64,000 bases of DNA from Streptomyces sp. NBC_01304 (GTDB lineage: Bacteria; Actinomycetota; Actinomycetes; Streptomycetales; Streptomycetaceae). This document shows, piece by piece, positions 30,269-39,015 of this stretch. Each line of letters begins with the position of its first letter. Position 1 is the first letter of the stretch. Under the pieces are notes generated by a model, which saw only the letters and a list, made by a program, of their open reading frames with translations, ran no database searches and was not told the DNA's origin. A program made the translations under genes and the position numbers. The DNA lies in assembly GCF_035975855.1 (NCBI RefSeq), contig NZ_CP109055.1, positions 4,836,001 to 4,900,000 on the forward strand, in the 5' to 3' direction.

Positions 30269-30304
30269 GCTCCGCCCCGCCGGCTCGGGCCGGCGGGGCG
30301 GAGC
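30269..30304 (-). terminator. Terminator between LolA-like gene and ABC operon
   Basis: Perfect 16-bp stem (GCTCCGCCCCGCCGGC arm) with a TCGG loop, 53 nt after the LolA-like stop. Confidence 0.8.
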
Positions 30305-30356
30305 TTGTCGAACTCGTCATGCTGGTCGAACTGGTCCAGCTGGTCCAACTACTGGC

Positions 30357-31718
30357 TCACTTGGCCGAGTTGGCCGCGTCCACCAGCGCTTCCTTCGTGA
30401 CCGCGCCGACGTACACCTTGCCGTCGTCCGTGATCAGCGCGTTGATCAGCTTGGTCGAGAAGACCCGGCCCGAGCCGAACTTGCCGTTCACCTTGCCCCC
30501 GAACGAGTCGAGCAACTTGCCTGCCTCCGGCGGCAGTTCACCGGAGTCGGCGGAGGGCAGGCCCTCGCCCGTGTCGAAGGTGGCGATGGAGCCCCAGCCC
30601 TCGCCGATCACGTTCAGACCGTCGAGGCCGTCGGCGCCCTTGCCGAGGTCACCCTTGCCGAAGTCCTTGTCGAAGTCCTTGAAGTCCTTGCCGAGGTCCT
30701 TCGGCAGATCCTTCGGGAGTTCCTTCTGGAGGTCCTTGGGCAGGTCCTTCGGGAAGTCCTTCGGCAGGTCGGCGCCGCCCGGCCCCTGCTTCGCCAGCTC
30801 GTCCGCCTCCGTGACCTCCATGCCCTTGGCGGGCTTGAAGTCGAAGGTCGACGCGGCCGGCTTGCCGAAGTCGACCTTCGTGAACCCGGCGTCGATCACG
30901 GCCTTGCCGCCGCTGCTCGCGTTGAGCTGGAACTTCAGCGGTACGCCGTTGTCCGCGTCCGCCGAGATACGGATGGACCCGATCGTCGACTTGGCCGCGT
31001 CGGCGCCCTTGGGCTTGATCAGCAGCTGATAGGCGTCCCGGCCCGCGATCCGCGCCGTGCCGTCGACCGTCACCGAGGTGGAGTCGCCGACCGCCTTGAG
31101 CGCCTCGTCGGCCAGCTCCTTGGGCGTGGCCGGGGCCTTGCCCGCACCCTCGTGGTCGCCCTTGTCCTTGCCCTTGCCCGCCTGGTCGTCCTTCGCGTGG
31201 AACGCCGTGTTGGAGGCGCTGTCGTACGCCCACACATCCGCGCCGTTGTGAATGACGCTGTACTCCGACGCCTTGTCCAGGATGGACAGCTTCTGCTTGT
31301 CGGGGCCATCTACCGCGATCCGCAGGTTGTGGTCGCCGGACGCGAGCTCCAGGAGCTTGGACTGCGGATCGGCCGCGCCGCCGCCCTTGCCCTTGCCCTC
31401 GTCGCCGCCCGGCGCGAAGGACGAGCCGCCGCCGAGCCCGCCGAGCGAGGGCAGGCCCAGATCCGTGCTGATCTTGAAGTTGCCGGACAGCTGCTGTGCG
31501 TCCGACGCGGCGATCTTCTCGATGAGCTGCTGTGCGGTGATGTCCGGCAGATCGGGGTCGCCGCTGCTGGCGAGCGCCGGGACGAGCCCGATGGTCGCCG
31601 CCGCCACACCTGCCACCGCGACCGGGACGAGGTAGCGGGCGGCCTTGCGGCGGCCGGGCTGGTCGTCGCTCAGGTCGTCGGTCTCTTCGATCGGTGCGTC
31701 AGGTCCGTACGGTGCCAT
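30357..31718 (-). CDS. LolA-like (DUF2092) exported protein with Lys-Asp repeats
   Basis: A 453-residue protein anchored or exported by one N-terminal hydrophobic segment (about 25-50). A lipoprotein-carrier-like fold follows: GNFKISTDLGLPSL, SVIHNGADVWAYDSASNTAFHAKD and IAGRDAYQLLIKPKG are typical of the family. An unusual insertion at about residues 313-360 is built from PKDL/PKDF/GKDF units (over ten Lys-Asp pairs). A short C-terminal domain ends in ITDDGKVYVGAVTKEAL. ATG 31716-31718 follows GGAGG at 10 nt. Actinobacterial members often sit beside ABC exporters, as here. Ligand unknown. Confidence 0.8.
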   Translation of the reverse strand: MAPYGPDAPIEETDDLSDDQPGRRKAARYLVPVAVAGVAAATIGLVPALASSGDPDLPDITAQQLIEKIAASDAQQLSGNFKISTDLGLPSLGGLGGGSSFAPGGDEGKGKGGGAADPQSKLLELASGDHNLRIAVDGPDKQKLSILDKASEYSVIHNGADVWAYDSASNTAFHAKDDQAGKGKDKGDHEGAGKAPATPKELADEALKAVGDSTSVTVDGTARIAGRDAYQLLIKPKGADAAKSTIGSIRISADADNGVPLKFQLNASSGGKAVIDAGFTKVDFGKPAASTFDFKPAKGMEVTEADELAKQGPGGADLPKDFPKDLPKDLQKELPKDLPKDLGKDFKDFDKDFGKGDLGKGADGLDGLNVIGEGWGSIATFDTGEGLPSADSGELPPEAGKLLDSFGGKVNGKFGSGRVFSTKLINALITDDGKVYVGAVTKEALVDAANSAK

Positions 31719-31897
31719 GTGTGCCCTACCTCCGTGGTCGGCGGCGGCTGTCTCCATGCGTCCACCCCGCGCCGCCATTCTCACCCGAATAGGTCAGGAG
31801 TGGTGTTGTCTGCTTGCCTCTATCCGACCAAATCGGCCACGCAGAAGCGTCAGACCCCGGGCTCAACTCCACGTACTCCCGCGGGATGACATGAGAA

Positions 31898-31935
31898 GGC
31901 GGCGCCTCCCCCGTCGGGTAGGGGGAGGCGCCGCC
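31898..31935 (-). terminator. CHRD-gene terminator hairpin
   Basis: Perfect 15-bp stem (GGCGGCGCCTCCCCC arm) with an 8-nt loop. It lies 98 nt beyond the CHRD stop and may work in both directions. Confidence 0.75.
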
Positions 31936-31978
31936 GGAACTCAGGGGTGCTCGGCGCCGGAACTCAGGGGTGCTCAGC
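31933..31978. repeat. 23-bp tandem direct repeat
   Basis: Two adjacent copies beginning GCCGGAACTCAGGGG, at 31933-31955 and 31956-31978, with one mismatch. It overlaps the right arm of the terminator by 3 bp. Confidence 0.75.
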
Positions 31979-32033
31979 ACCGGATGAAGCCGGAGAGCCG
32001 CATGAAGCCCGACGAACCGGGCCCCGCAGACGC

Positions 32034-33062
32034 TCAGCGCTGAATGAAGACGTAGTCAGCCTGGTAGGGCACGCCCACGATCGCGCCGGGCGAGCAGCTG
32101 CCGACCGGGGCCACGCCGCCCACCGTGTTCAGCCGCAGGATCTCGGCCGTGCCCGCGAGCAGCCCGTGCTTCTTGCCCGACTGCGTTGCCGCCAGGTCGA
32201 GTTCGGCGATGTTGGCATCGCCGTTCGCGGTCTTGGAGATCAGCTTGCCGGTGACGGCGCTGCGGTCCGGCACGATCCACTGCGGCGTACCGGAGTTGGG
32301 CGCGACGAAGGAGTGGGCGATGTCGCCGGCCAGCACGGCCCGCACATCGCGCTGCTGGAACGAGAACTTCCCGTCGTCGCCCTTCTTGCACTCGTAGATC
32401 TGCTTGCCCTTGACCACCGAGGCCTGGAAGTTCTGCAACGCCCGCCGGAAGTCGAAGGGATCGCTGACCTTGTGCAGCTGGCCGCGGACCGCGCCGCCCG
32501 GGAACTCGGCCGTGTGGAGGTTGGCGTAGAAGCTGTTCGGGTTGTCCTTGAGCTGCTGCAGCAGCGCGGCGTCGGAGACGGTGACCGTGCCGGTGGCGCG
32601 GTGTCCCTTGGCGCCCGCGAGCAGCTTGGTGAAGTCGACCTTGATGCCGCCGTTGGCGCCCTTGAGGCCCTGGTGGATGTGGAGCGCGGTGGGCTTGGCG
32701 ACGCCCCGCCACTTCACCGCGAAGGACACCTTGTCGCCGCTGACCTTGATGAACTGCAGTGCGGCGCCGTCCTTGTCGCCGACGGCCGGACCGCCCTGCA
32801 CCGGCACCTCGTTGGCGCCGTTGAGACTGGCCGCGAAGATCGCACCCTTGCCGCCCGTGAGCGTGCCCTGCCCGCTCTGTACGCCGATGCCGTCCCCGGC
32901 GCCATGGCCCGCGTGGCCGCTGGTCCCCTTGCTCGCGGCGCCGGGGTTGCCGTCGGCGCCGGCCGGGACGACCGCCACGGCGATGCCCGCTGCCGCGGCG
33001 ACCGCGACGGTACCGATGAGGACGGAACGACGACGGTTGATGCGGTTGATAAATGCACTCAT
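32034..33062 (-). CDS. Secreted CHRD-domain protein with C-terminal DUF3455
   Basis: A 342-residue exported protein. The N-terminus (RRRSVLIGTVAVAAAAGIA to PAGADG) is a signal peptide of about 37 residues, and a Gly/His-rich linker follows. A CHRD domain (about 72-195) contains NGANEVPVQGGPAVGDKDG, LHIHQGLKGANGGI and FYANLHTAEFPGGAVRGQL with its conserved histidines. Residues about 200-342 match DUF3455 (YECKKGDDGKFSFQQRDV, GTPQWIVPDRSAVTGK, YQADYVFIQR). Function unknown, but CHRD histidines suggest metal binding. A perfect Crp-type site lies about 100 nt upstream of the ATG. Confidence 0.85.
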   Translation of the reverse strand: MSAFINRINRRRSVLIGTVAVAAAAGIAVAVVPAGADGNPGAASKGTSGHAGHGAGDGIGVQSGQGTLTGGKGAIFAASLNGANEVPVQGGPAVGDKDGAALQFIKVSGDKVSFAVKWRGVAKPTALHIHQGLKGANGGIKVDFTKLLAGAKGHRATGTVTVSDAALLQQLKDNPNSFYANLHTAEFPGGAVRGQLHKVSDPFDFRRALQNFQASVVKGKQIYECKKGDDGKFSFQQRDVRAVLAGDIAHSFVAPNSGTPQWIVPDRSAVTGKLISKTANGDANIAELDLAATQSGKKHGLLAGTAEILRLNTVGGVAPVGSCSPGAIVGVPYQADYVFIQR

Positions 33063-33155
33063 GACCGGATGGCTCCCCGTATCCCAGCCAACGCCCCCTG
33101 CGTCAGCTTCTGGGCATGAGTACGGACCCGGTCCTTGCCTGGACTCAATCCAAAT

Positions 33156-33173
33156 GTGTGACCTGGGTCACAC
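33156..33173 (-). promoter_or_regulatory. Perfect Crp-family operator (TGTGA-N6-TCACA)
   Basis: GTGTGACC-TG-GGTCACAC. The core TGTGA (33157-33161) and TCACA (33168-33172) are spaced by 6, exactly the CRP consensus, and also fit GTG-N6-GNCAC reported for Streptomyces Crp. It is 94-111 nt upstream of the CHRD start codon and downstream of the polyprenyl synthase stop, so the CHRD gene is the likely target. Confidence 0.6.
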
Positions 33174-33207
33174 CCCCGGCCTCTCTCGGCCGAGGGTCCG
33201 GAGGGGC

Positions 33208-34218
33208 TCAGCCCGCCCGATGCACCACCGCGTCGCACAGCTCCACCAGGGACACCTTCGCGTCGCACTCCGGCAGCGGCGCGAGCACGGCCCGTGCCTC
33301 CTCCGCGTACCGCACGGTGTCCCGTCGGGCCTGCTCGAGGGCCGGGTGGACGCGGAGCCGGGCCAGCGCCTCCGCGTGCCGGGCGTCGTCCGTGAGGTCG
33401 CTCGCGAGCAGGTCGCACAGGGCCAGGTCGTCCGGGCGCCCGTACTGCGCGGCCTGCGCCCGCAGATGCAGCACCGGCAGCGTGGGGATGCCCTCGCGCA
33501 GGTCGGTGCCCGGGGTCTTGCCGGACTCATGGGAGTCGGAGGCGATGTCCAGGACGTCGTCCGCCAGCTGGAAGGCGGTGCCGAGCCGCTCGCCGTACTG
33601 CGTGAGCACGTCCACGACGGTCTCGTCGGCGCCCGACATCATCGCGCCGAACCGCCCCGAGACGGCGATCAGCGAGCCGGTCTTGCCGGCGATCACGTCG
33701 AGGTAGTGCTCGACCGGGTCGCGCCCGTCGCGCGGGCCCGCGGTCTCCAGGATCTGCCCGGTGACCAGGCGCTCGAAGGACTCGGCCTGGATGCGGACGG
33801 CCTCCGGGCCGAGGTCGGCCAGGATGTGCGAGGCGCGGGCGAAGAGGAAGTCGCCGGTCAGGACGGCCACCGAGTTGCCCCAGCGGGTGTTGGCGCTCGG
33901 CACTCCGCGGCGTACGTCCGCCTCGTCCATCACGTCGTCGTGGTACAGCGTCGCGAGGTGGGTCAGCTCGACCACCACGGCCGAGGGCACCACACCCGGC
34001 GCATGGGGGTCACCGAATTGCGCGGCGAGCATGACAAGCAACGGCCTGAACCGCTTCCCGCCCGCCCGCACCAGGTGCTGCGCGGCTTCGGTGATGAAGG
34101 GGACCTCGCTCTTGGTGGCATCGAGGAGACCCTCCTCGACAGCAGCCAACCCGGCCTGGACATCGGCTTCGAGGGCCTGGTCCCGCACGCTCAGCCCGAA
34201 CGGCCCGACGACGGTCAC
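33208..34218 (-). CDS. Polyprenyl diphosphate synthase (trans-isoprenyl chain elongation)
   Basis: All-E prenyl chain synthase, 336 residues. The conserved RAGGKRFRP region is at 51-59, the first aspartate-rich motif DDVMD at 94-98 and the second DDVLD at 220-224. There is no bulky aromatic just before the first motif (VELTHLATLYHDD), consistent with long products such as the menaquinone side chain. GTG 34216-34218 was chosen over an upstream start because GGAG lies 8 nt before it and TVVGPFGLS matches typical N-termini. Location between two nuo clusters fits a respiratory-quinone role, but chain length cannot be read from sequence. Confidence 0.88.
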   Translation of the reverse strand: MTVVGPFGLSVRDQALEADVQAGLAAVEEGLLDATKSEVPFITEAAQHLVRAGGKRFRPLLVMLAAQFGDPHAPGVVPSAVVVELTHLATLYHDDVMDEADVRRGVPSANTRWGNSVAVLTGDFLFARASHILADLGPEAVRIQAESFERLVTGQILETAGPRDGRDPVEHYLDVIAGKTGSLIAVSGRFGAMMSGADETVVDVLTQYGERLGTAFQLADDVLDIASDSHESGKTPGTDLREGIPTLPVLHLRAQAAQYGRPDDLALCDLLASDLTDDARHAEALARLRVHPALEQARRDTVRYAEEARAVLAPLPECDAKVSLVELCDAVVHRAG

Positions 34219-34428
34219 GAGGAGTTCTCCTGTCTGCTGACGAACACAAGTCCGGTCACGCACATCGCTAGCTCGATGACGCGGTTTGTCGATGTGTCGC
34301 TGCCATCACTCAAGTCAGCGTATCCGGTCGTGTTTCGATCACGTCCAGCACCTGCCGCACCAGGCCGGGCGGCCTCCGATCAGCGCCGGTATGTTCGTGA
34401 TCAGGCATAAGTACGGATACGTCCACTG

Positions 34429-35946
34429 ATGACCGGAGCCAGACCTTTGTCCCGAACCACGCCCCAGGCGACACCCACCGGGCCCCCGCCCGGCGACGAC
34501 CGGGCCTTCTTCGGGCAGCCCCGCGGCCTGGTCACGCTCTCCGGGCTCGAGGTCTGGGAGCGCTTCTCGTTCCTCGGCATGCAGGCGATCCTGGTCCTCT
34601 ACTTCGCCGACAAGGTCGCCAATGGCGGCATGGGCATGGACGCCGGCACCGCGGCCTCGGTCTCGGCGGCGTACGGCACCCTCGTCTATCTCGTCTCGGT
34701 GGCCGGCGGCTGGCTGGCGGACCGGATCCTCGGCTCGTACCGCGCGGTCCTGTGGGGCGGCATCCTCATCGCCTGCGGCCACTACGCGATGGCGATCCCC
34801 ACCAACGCCATGACCTGGGTCGGCCTCGGCCTGATCAGCGCCGGCACCGGCCTGCTCAAGCCCAACGTCGCCAACATGGTCGGCAAGCTCTACCGCACCG
34901 AGGACGAGCGCCGCGACGCCGGATTCGCGCTCTACTACATGGGCATCAACATCGGCGCCTTCCTCGGCCCGCTGATCACCGGCTGGCTGGGCGACCACAA
35001 GGGCTGGCACTGGGGCTTCTCGGCGGCCGCGATCGGCATGACCTTCGGTCTCATCCAGTACGTCGCCGGGCGCCGCCACCTCGCCGGGCGCAAGGCCGCA
35101 GCCGAGTTCGCGCTGCCGCCGGAGTCGATGCGCCGGGCCGTCCTGTACCTGGTGGCCGGGGTGCTCGCCTTCGCGCTGGTGGCCGGGATCCTGGCGGCCG
35201 CGGGCTGGCTGACCATGGACCGCTTCGTGGACCTGCTCACCCTCATCTCGGTGATCGCGCCCGTCGTCTACTTCGCGGTGATGTTCAGAAGTCCCCGCGT
35301 GACGGCCGAGGAACGCGGACGGCTGCGTCCGTACGTCGTCCTCTTCCTGGCCTCCGTGGCCTTCAACTTCATCCTCTTCCAGGCGTATTCGACGATGATG
35401 CTGCTCGCGTCGACCAACGCCCGCACGGAGATCCTCGGCTTCACCTTCCCGGCCAGCTGGTACGCCTCCGCCCTCGGCGCCTTCGAGGTCGCCCTGGCCC
35501 CCGTGGTCGCCACGGTCTGGGCGCGGATGGGCCCGCGCCAGCCGCACGCCTCCAACAAGATCGCGTTCGGGGTGATCCTGGGCGGCCTCTCCTTCATCCT
35601 CATGGCCCTGCCGACCTCGGGGCACGGCTCGGACACGTACAAGATGGCGGCCTGGTGGATCGTCGGCTCCTACTTCCTCCTGGGCCTCGGCGACATCCTC
35701 CTGGAGACCTCCGGAATGTCGGCCACCACCAAGCTCGCGCCGAAGGCCTTCGCCAGCCAGACCATGGCCCTCTGGTTCCTCTCCCTGGCCCTCGCCAACG
35801 GCATCCAGGCCCAGGTCGTGAAGCTCTACGGCAAGGTCTCCAACCCCGCCTACTTCGGCGTCAACGGCGCCATCGCGGTCGCCGTCGGCATCGCCGTGAT
35901 CGCGGCGGCGCCCTGGCTGCGCCGCACCATGCACCCCGTTCACTGA
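34429..35946 (+). CDS. POT/PTR-family proton-coupled oligopeptide transporter
   Basis: Major-facilitator peptide/proton symporter of the DtpT type, 505 residues, 14 helices expected. The proton-coupling ExxER motif is EVWERF at 41-46. The PTR2 signature appears as FALYYMGINIGAFLGPLITGWLG (about 165-187), and LISAGTGLLKPNVANMVG precedes it. No Shine-Dalgarno is evident before ATG 34429, so the mRNA may have a very short leader. The CocE/NonD hydrolase follows after 24 nt, which suggests uptake of peptides and intracellular cleavage in one operon. Confidence 0.93.
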   Translation: MTGARPLSRTTPQATPTGPPPGDDRAFFGQPRGLVTLSGLEVWERFSFLGMQAILVLYFADKVANGGMGMDAGTAASVSAAYGTLVYLVSVAGGWLADRILGSYRAVLWGGILIACGHYAMAIPTNAMTWVGLGLISAGTGLLKPNVANMVGKLYRTEDERRDAGFALYYMGINIGAFLGPLITGWLGDHKGWHWGFSAAAIGMTFGLIQYVAGRRHLAGRKAAAEFALPPESMRRAVLYLVAGVLAFALVAGILAAAGWLTMDRFVDLLTLISVIAPVVYFAVMFRSPRVTAEERGRLRPYVVLFLASVAFNFILFQAYSTMMLLASTNARTEILGFTFPASWYASALGAFEVALAPVVATVWARMGPRQPHASNKIAFGVILGGLSFILMALPTSGHGSDTYKMAAWWIVGSYFLLGLGDILLETSGMSATTKLAPKAFASQTMALWFLSLALANGIQAQVVKLYGKVSNPAYFGVNGAIAVAVGIAVIAAAPWLRRTMHPVH

Positions 35947-35970
35947 GCCCCTCAGCAAGGCTGGTCCCCC

Positions 35971-37968
35971 ATGCCCCTGCGCATCCGCACCGACTTCCCG
36001 TACGAGACGACGCATGACGACGTCCGCGTTCCGCTCCCCGACGGGACACAGCTGTACGCGCGCATCTGGCGCCCGCTGACCGACGAGCCGGTCCCCGCCC
36101 TGCTCGAATACCTCCCGTACCGGCTCTCCGACTGGACGGCGCCGCGCGACTGGCAGCGCCATCCCTGGTACGCGGGGCACGGCTACGCCTCGGTGCGGGT
36201 GGACGTGCGCGGGCACGGCAACTCCGAGGGGATGCCCGGCGACGAGTACTCCGAGGTGGAACTCGCGGACGGGGTCGCGGTCGTCAACTGGCTCGCGGAG
36301 CAGCCCTGGTGCAGCGGCAAGGTCGGCATGTTCGGCATCTCCTGGGGCGGCTTCAACTCCCTCCAGATCGCGGCGCTCGCGCCCGAGCCGCTGAAGGCCG
36401 TGGTGACGGTCTGCTCGACGGACGACCGCTACGACAACGACGTGCACTACATGGGCGGTTCGGTGCTCGCCGTGGACATGCACGCCTGGGCGGCGACGAT
36501 GCTGGCCTTCGTGTCCCGGCCGCCGGACCCGTTCTTCGCGGGGACCGACTGGCGGGACATGTGGGTGAAGCGCCTTCAGGCCGTGGACCCCTTCATCCAC
36601 ACCTGGCTGGAGCACCAGACCCGGGACGCGTACTGGCGGCACGGCAGCGTCTGCGAGGACTACTCCGCGATCTCCGCCGCCGTGCTCGCGGTGGGCGGCT
36701 GGCACGATCCGTACCGGGACACCGTGCTGCGGCTCGTCGAGCATCTGCCGGGTCCGGTACGGGGGTTGATCGGGCCCTGGTCGCACCAGTACCCGGACCG
36801 CGGCCTGCCGCCGGGGCCCGCGATCGGCTTCCTGCAGGAGACGCTGCGCTGGTGGGACCACTGGCTGAAGGACGAGCCGACCGGGGTCATGGACGACCCC
36901 AAGCTGCGCTCCTGGATCAGCGAGTCGCACCCGCCGGCCACGGTCTACCCCTCCCTCGAAGGCCGCTGGGTGGGCGATGCCAAGTGGCCCTCACCGCAGG
37001 TCACTCCGGTGACGTACGCCTTCCAGGGACCCGCACGACTCGTCCGCTCGCCGCAGCACACCGGGCTCGACGCGGGCCGCTTCTTCCCCTTCGGCAACGA
37101 CGGCGATCTGCCGCCGGACCAGCGGGACGAGGACGCGAAGTCGGTGTGCTTCGAGTTCGAGGTGCCGGATCGGGTGGAGATCCTGGGGCGGCCTCGGGTG
37201 ACGCTGCGGCTCACGATGGACGTGCCGTACGGCCAGGCCGTCGCGCGGCTCTGCGACGTGGCGCCCGACGGGTCGTCGACGCTGGTCACGCGGGGCGTGC
37301 TCAATCTGTCGGCACGGAACGGGCGGGACCGGGCCGAGGCGTGGCCGGCCGGGGCCACCGAGGACGTGACCTTCGAGCTCAACGGGATCGGGCACGCCTT
37401 TCCGGCCGGGCATCGGATCCGACTCGCGGTGTCGTCGGCGTACTGGCCGTGGATCTGGCCCCGGGCCGGGTCTCAGGCGGGCTTCTCCCTTGATCCGGCG
37501 GGGAGTTCGGTGGAGCTGCCGGTGCGGGCCGCCGGGGATGAGCCGGAGATCTCGTTCGAGGAGCCCGAGCAGTCCGAGGGGCTGGGGGTCGTCTTCCCTG
37601 CGACGCTCGACGAACCTCGCCCCGAGCGTCTCGTCGTACGCGATGTGGCGAAGGGCGAGTGGCGGCTCGAGGTCGACCCCCGTTACGGCGGGACCCGCGT
37701 CTACCCCGACGGCCTGGAGTTCACCGAGGACGCCCTGGAGACGTACACGATCAACGAGGCCGATCCACTGAGCGCCCGCACCCGCTCCGACTGGTCGATC
37801 CGGCTGCACCGGCCGGAGCTGGGCTGGGACGCGAGGGTCGAGACGCACTCGGAAATCACCTGCGGGGCCACCGAGTTCGTCACCTCGAACGAAGTGATCT
37901 GCCGCGACGGCGACGAGGTGGTCTTCCACCGGACCTGGGAGCGGCGCATCCCACGCACGGCGGGGTGA
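35971..37968 (+). CDS. CocE/NonD-family serine hydrolase (X-Pro dipeptidyl-peptidase-like)
   Basis: A 665-residue alpha/beta hydrolase. The nucleophile is in GMFGISWGGF (Ser124). The likely acid is Asp246 in GGWHDPYRD and the base His272 in GPWSHQYPD. The C-terminal jelly-roll domain typical of CocE/PepX begins near residue 360 (ICFEFEV-type strand; FELNGIGHAFPAGHRIRLAVSS). No signal peptide, so it acts in the cytoplasm. Cocaine esterase, glutaryl acylase and X-prolyl dipeptidyl peptidase share this fold. Coupling to a peptide transporter favours a peptidase role. Confidence 0.9.
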   Translation: MPLRIRTDFPYETTHDDVRVPLPDGTQLYARIWRPLTDEPVPALLEYLPYRLSDWTAPRDWQRHPWYAGHGYASVRVDVRGHGNSEGMPGDEYSEVELADGVAVVNWLAEQPWCSGKVGMFGISWGGFNSLQIAALAPEPLKAVVTVCSTDDRYDNDVHYMGGSVLAVDMHAWAATMLAFVSRPPDPFFAGTDWRDMWVKRLQAVDPFIHTWLEHQTRDAYWRHGSVCEDYSAISAAVLAVGGWHDPYRDTVLRLVEHLPGPVRGLIGPWSHQYPDRGLPPGPAIGFLQETLRWWDHWLKDEPTGVMDDPKLRSWISESHPPATVYPSLEGRWVGDAKWPSPQVTPVTYAFQGPARLVRSPQHTGLDAGRFFPFGNDGDLPPDQRDEDAKSVCFEFEVPDRVEILGRPRVTLRLTMDVPYGQAVARLCDVAPDGSSTLVTRGVLNLSARNGRDRAEAWPAGATEDVTFELNGIGHAFPAGHRIRLAVSSAYWPWIWPRAGSQAGFSLDPAGSSVELPVRAAGDEPEISFEEPEQSEGLGVVFPATLDEPRPERLVVRDVAKGEWRLEVDPRYGGTRVYPDGLEFTEDALETYTINEADPLSARTRSDWSIRLHRPELGWDARVETHSEITCGATEFVTSNEVICRDGDEVVFHRTWERRIPRTAG

Positions 37969-37993
37969 ACCCGCCGCCGCTCGCTCGCCTTCG

Positions 37994-38806
37994 TCAGGCC
38001 TCGGGGAAGAGGCGCTCCAGGACCGCCGCCACGCCGTCCTCGTCGTTCGACGTGGTGATCTCGTCCGCGATGGCCTTCAGCTCGTGGTGGGCGTTGGCCA
38101 TCGCCACTCCGTAGGCCGCCCACCGGAACATCGGGACGTCGTTCGGCATGTCGCCGAAGGTGATCGTCTCGGCGGCCGTGAGGCCCAGGCTCTCGGCGGC
38201 CAGGGCGAGGCCGCTCGCCTTGCTGATGCCGAGGGGCTGCAGCTCGACCGTGCCGGGGCCCGCCATCGTGACCGTGACCAGGCCGTCGGCGGCGCCTCGG
38301 GCGGCGGCCGCCAGTTCGTCGTCGGTGAGGCTGGCGTGCCGCATCAGGACCTTGTTGATCGGCTCGGACCAGAGCGCCTCACGGCTGCCCACGCGGACCG
38401 CGGGGAGCGTGGGGTGCGGCATCTCGTAGCCCGGCTCGATGAGCATCAGGCCGTCTATCCCGTCCTGGTTGACCGCCGCGAACACCTCGCCGACCTCGGC
38501 CTCGATCTTGCCGAGCGCGACGTCCGCGATCTCCCGGTCCATGGTGAGCGAACTCACCATCTCGTTGGCCCCCGCGTCGTAGACCTGCGCGCCCTGACCG
38601 CAGACCGCGAGGCCCCGGTAGTCGAGCTCGAGGAGCAGGTGCCGGGCCTGGGGCACCGGGCGGCCGGTGACCACGATGTGCTGCGCGCCCGCCGCTGTCG
38701 CCCTGGCGAGGGCTGCTCGGGAGCGTACGGAGACGGTGTCGCCGTGCCTCAGGAGGGTGCCGTCCAGATCGGTGGCGACGAGAGAGTACGCAGGTGGGGT
38801 GGCCAT
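37994..38806 (-). CDS. HAD-superfamily Cof-type phosphatase
   Basis: HAD subfamily IIB phosphatase, 270 residues. Motif I DLDGTLL has Asp13 and Asp15. Motif II is VVTGRP. The cap domain covers about 85-185. Motifs III/IV are ISKASGL and FGDMPNDVPMF. Likely dephosphorylates sugar phosphates or a cofactor such as pyridoxal phosphate or FMN. The frame stays open upstream, but ATG 38804-38806 gives the canonical short N-terminus (MATPPAYSLVATDLDG). Convergent with the CocE/NonD gene, 25 nt away. Confidence 0.92.
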   Translation of the reverse strand: MATPPAYSLVATDLDGTLLRHGDTVSVRSRAALARATAAGAQHIVVTGRPVPQARHLLLELDYRGLAVCGQGAQVYDAGANEMVSSLTMDREIADVALGKIEAEVGEVFAAVNQDGIDGLMLIEPGYEMPHPTLPAVRVGSREALWSEPINKVLMRHASLTDDELAAAARGAADGLVTVTMAGPGTVELQPLGISKASGLALAAESLGLTAAETITFGDMPNDVPMFRWAAYGVAMANAHHELKAIADEITTSNDEDGVAAVLERLFPEA

Positions 38807-38970
38807 GGGTCCAGGATACGGAGACCCCAACAAAGTGCATAAAAAAGGACTTTGGTCCATCCGTGGCGCAGGGGTTTCTCGGACTTCCCCGGCTTCGGCG
38901 GGCCTCCGTCGTCGTCGGGGCGGGAGCGGGCGCCCGGGACGAGCCGGACCGGGGCGTCGCCACCCCGCCC

Positions 38971-39015
38971 CGCTCAGCCGTGCGCCGCTCAGCCCTGCGC
39001 CGCTCAGCCGTGCGC
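38971..39015. repeat. 15-bp tandem triplication containing a stop codon
   Basis: Three units of CGCTCAGCCGTGCGC (38971-38985, 38986-39000 with one mismatch, 39001-39015). On the minus strand each encodes A-A-(H/Q)-G-stop in the same frame. The rightmost is the real end of the flavin oxidoreductase gene. Confidence 0.75.

Larger units (their letters stand above)
31719..32033. other. 315-bp intergenic stretch, terminator and tandem repeat
   Basis: No credible gene. It holds the promoter/leader of the LolA-like gene (left), a very stable hairpin (31898-31935), a 23-bp tandem duplication (31933-31978) and a second short ATGAAGCC repeat near 31985-32010. Confidence 0.7.

Noticed and set aside
34339..36930. 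863-codon minus-strand open frame opposite the POT and CocE genes
   Set aside because: His/Arg/Gly-rich antisense shadow typical of high-GC DNA. The plus-strand genes have clear families.
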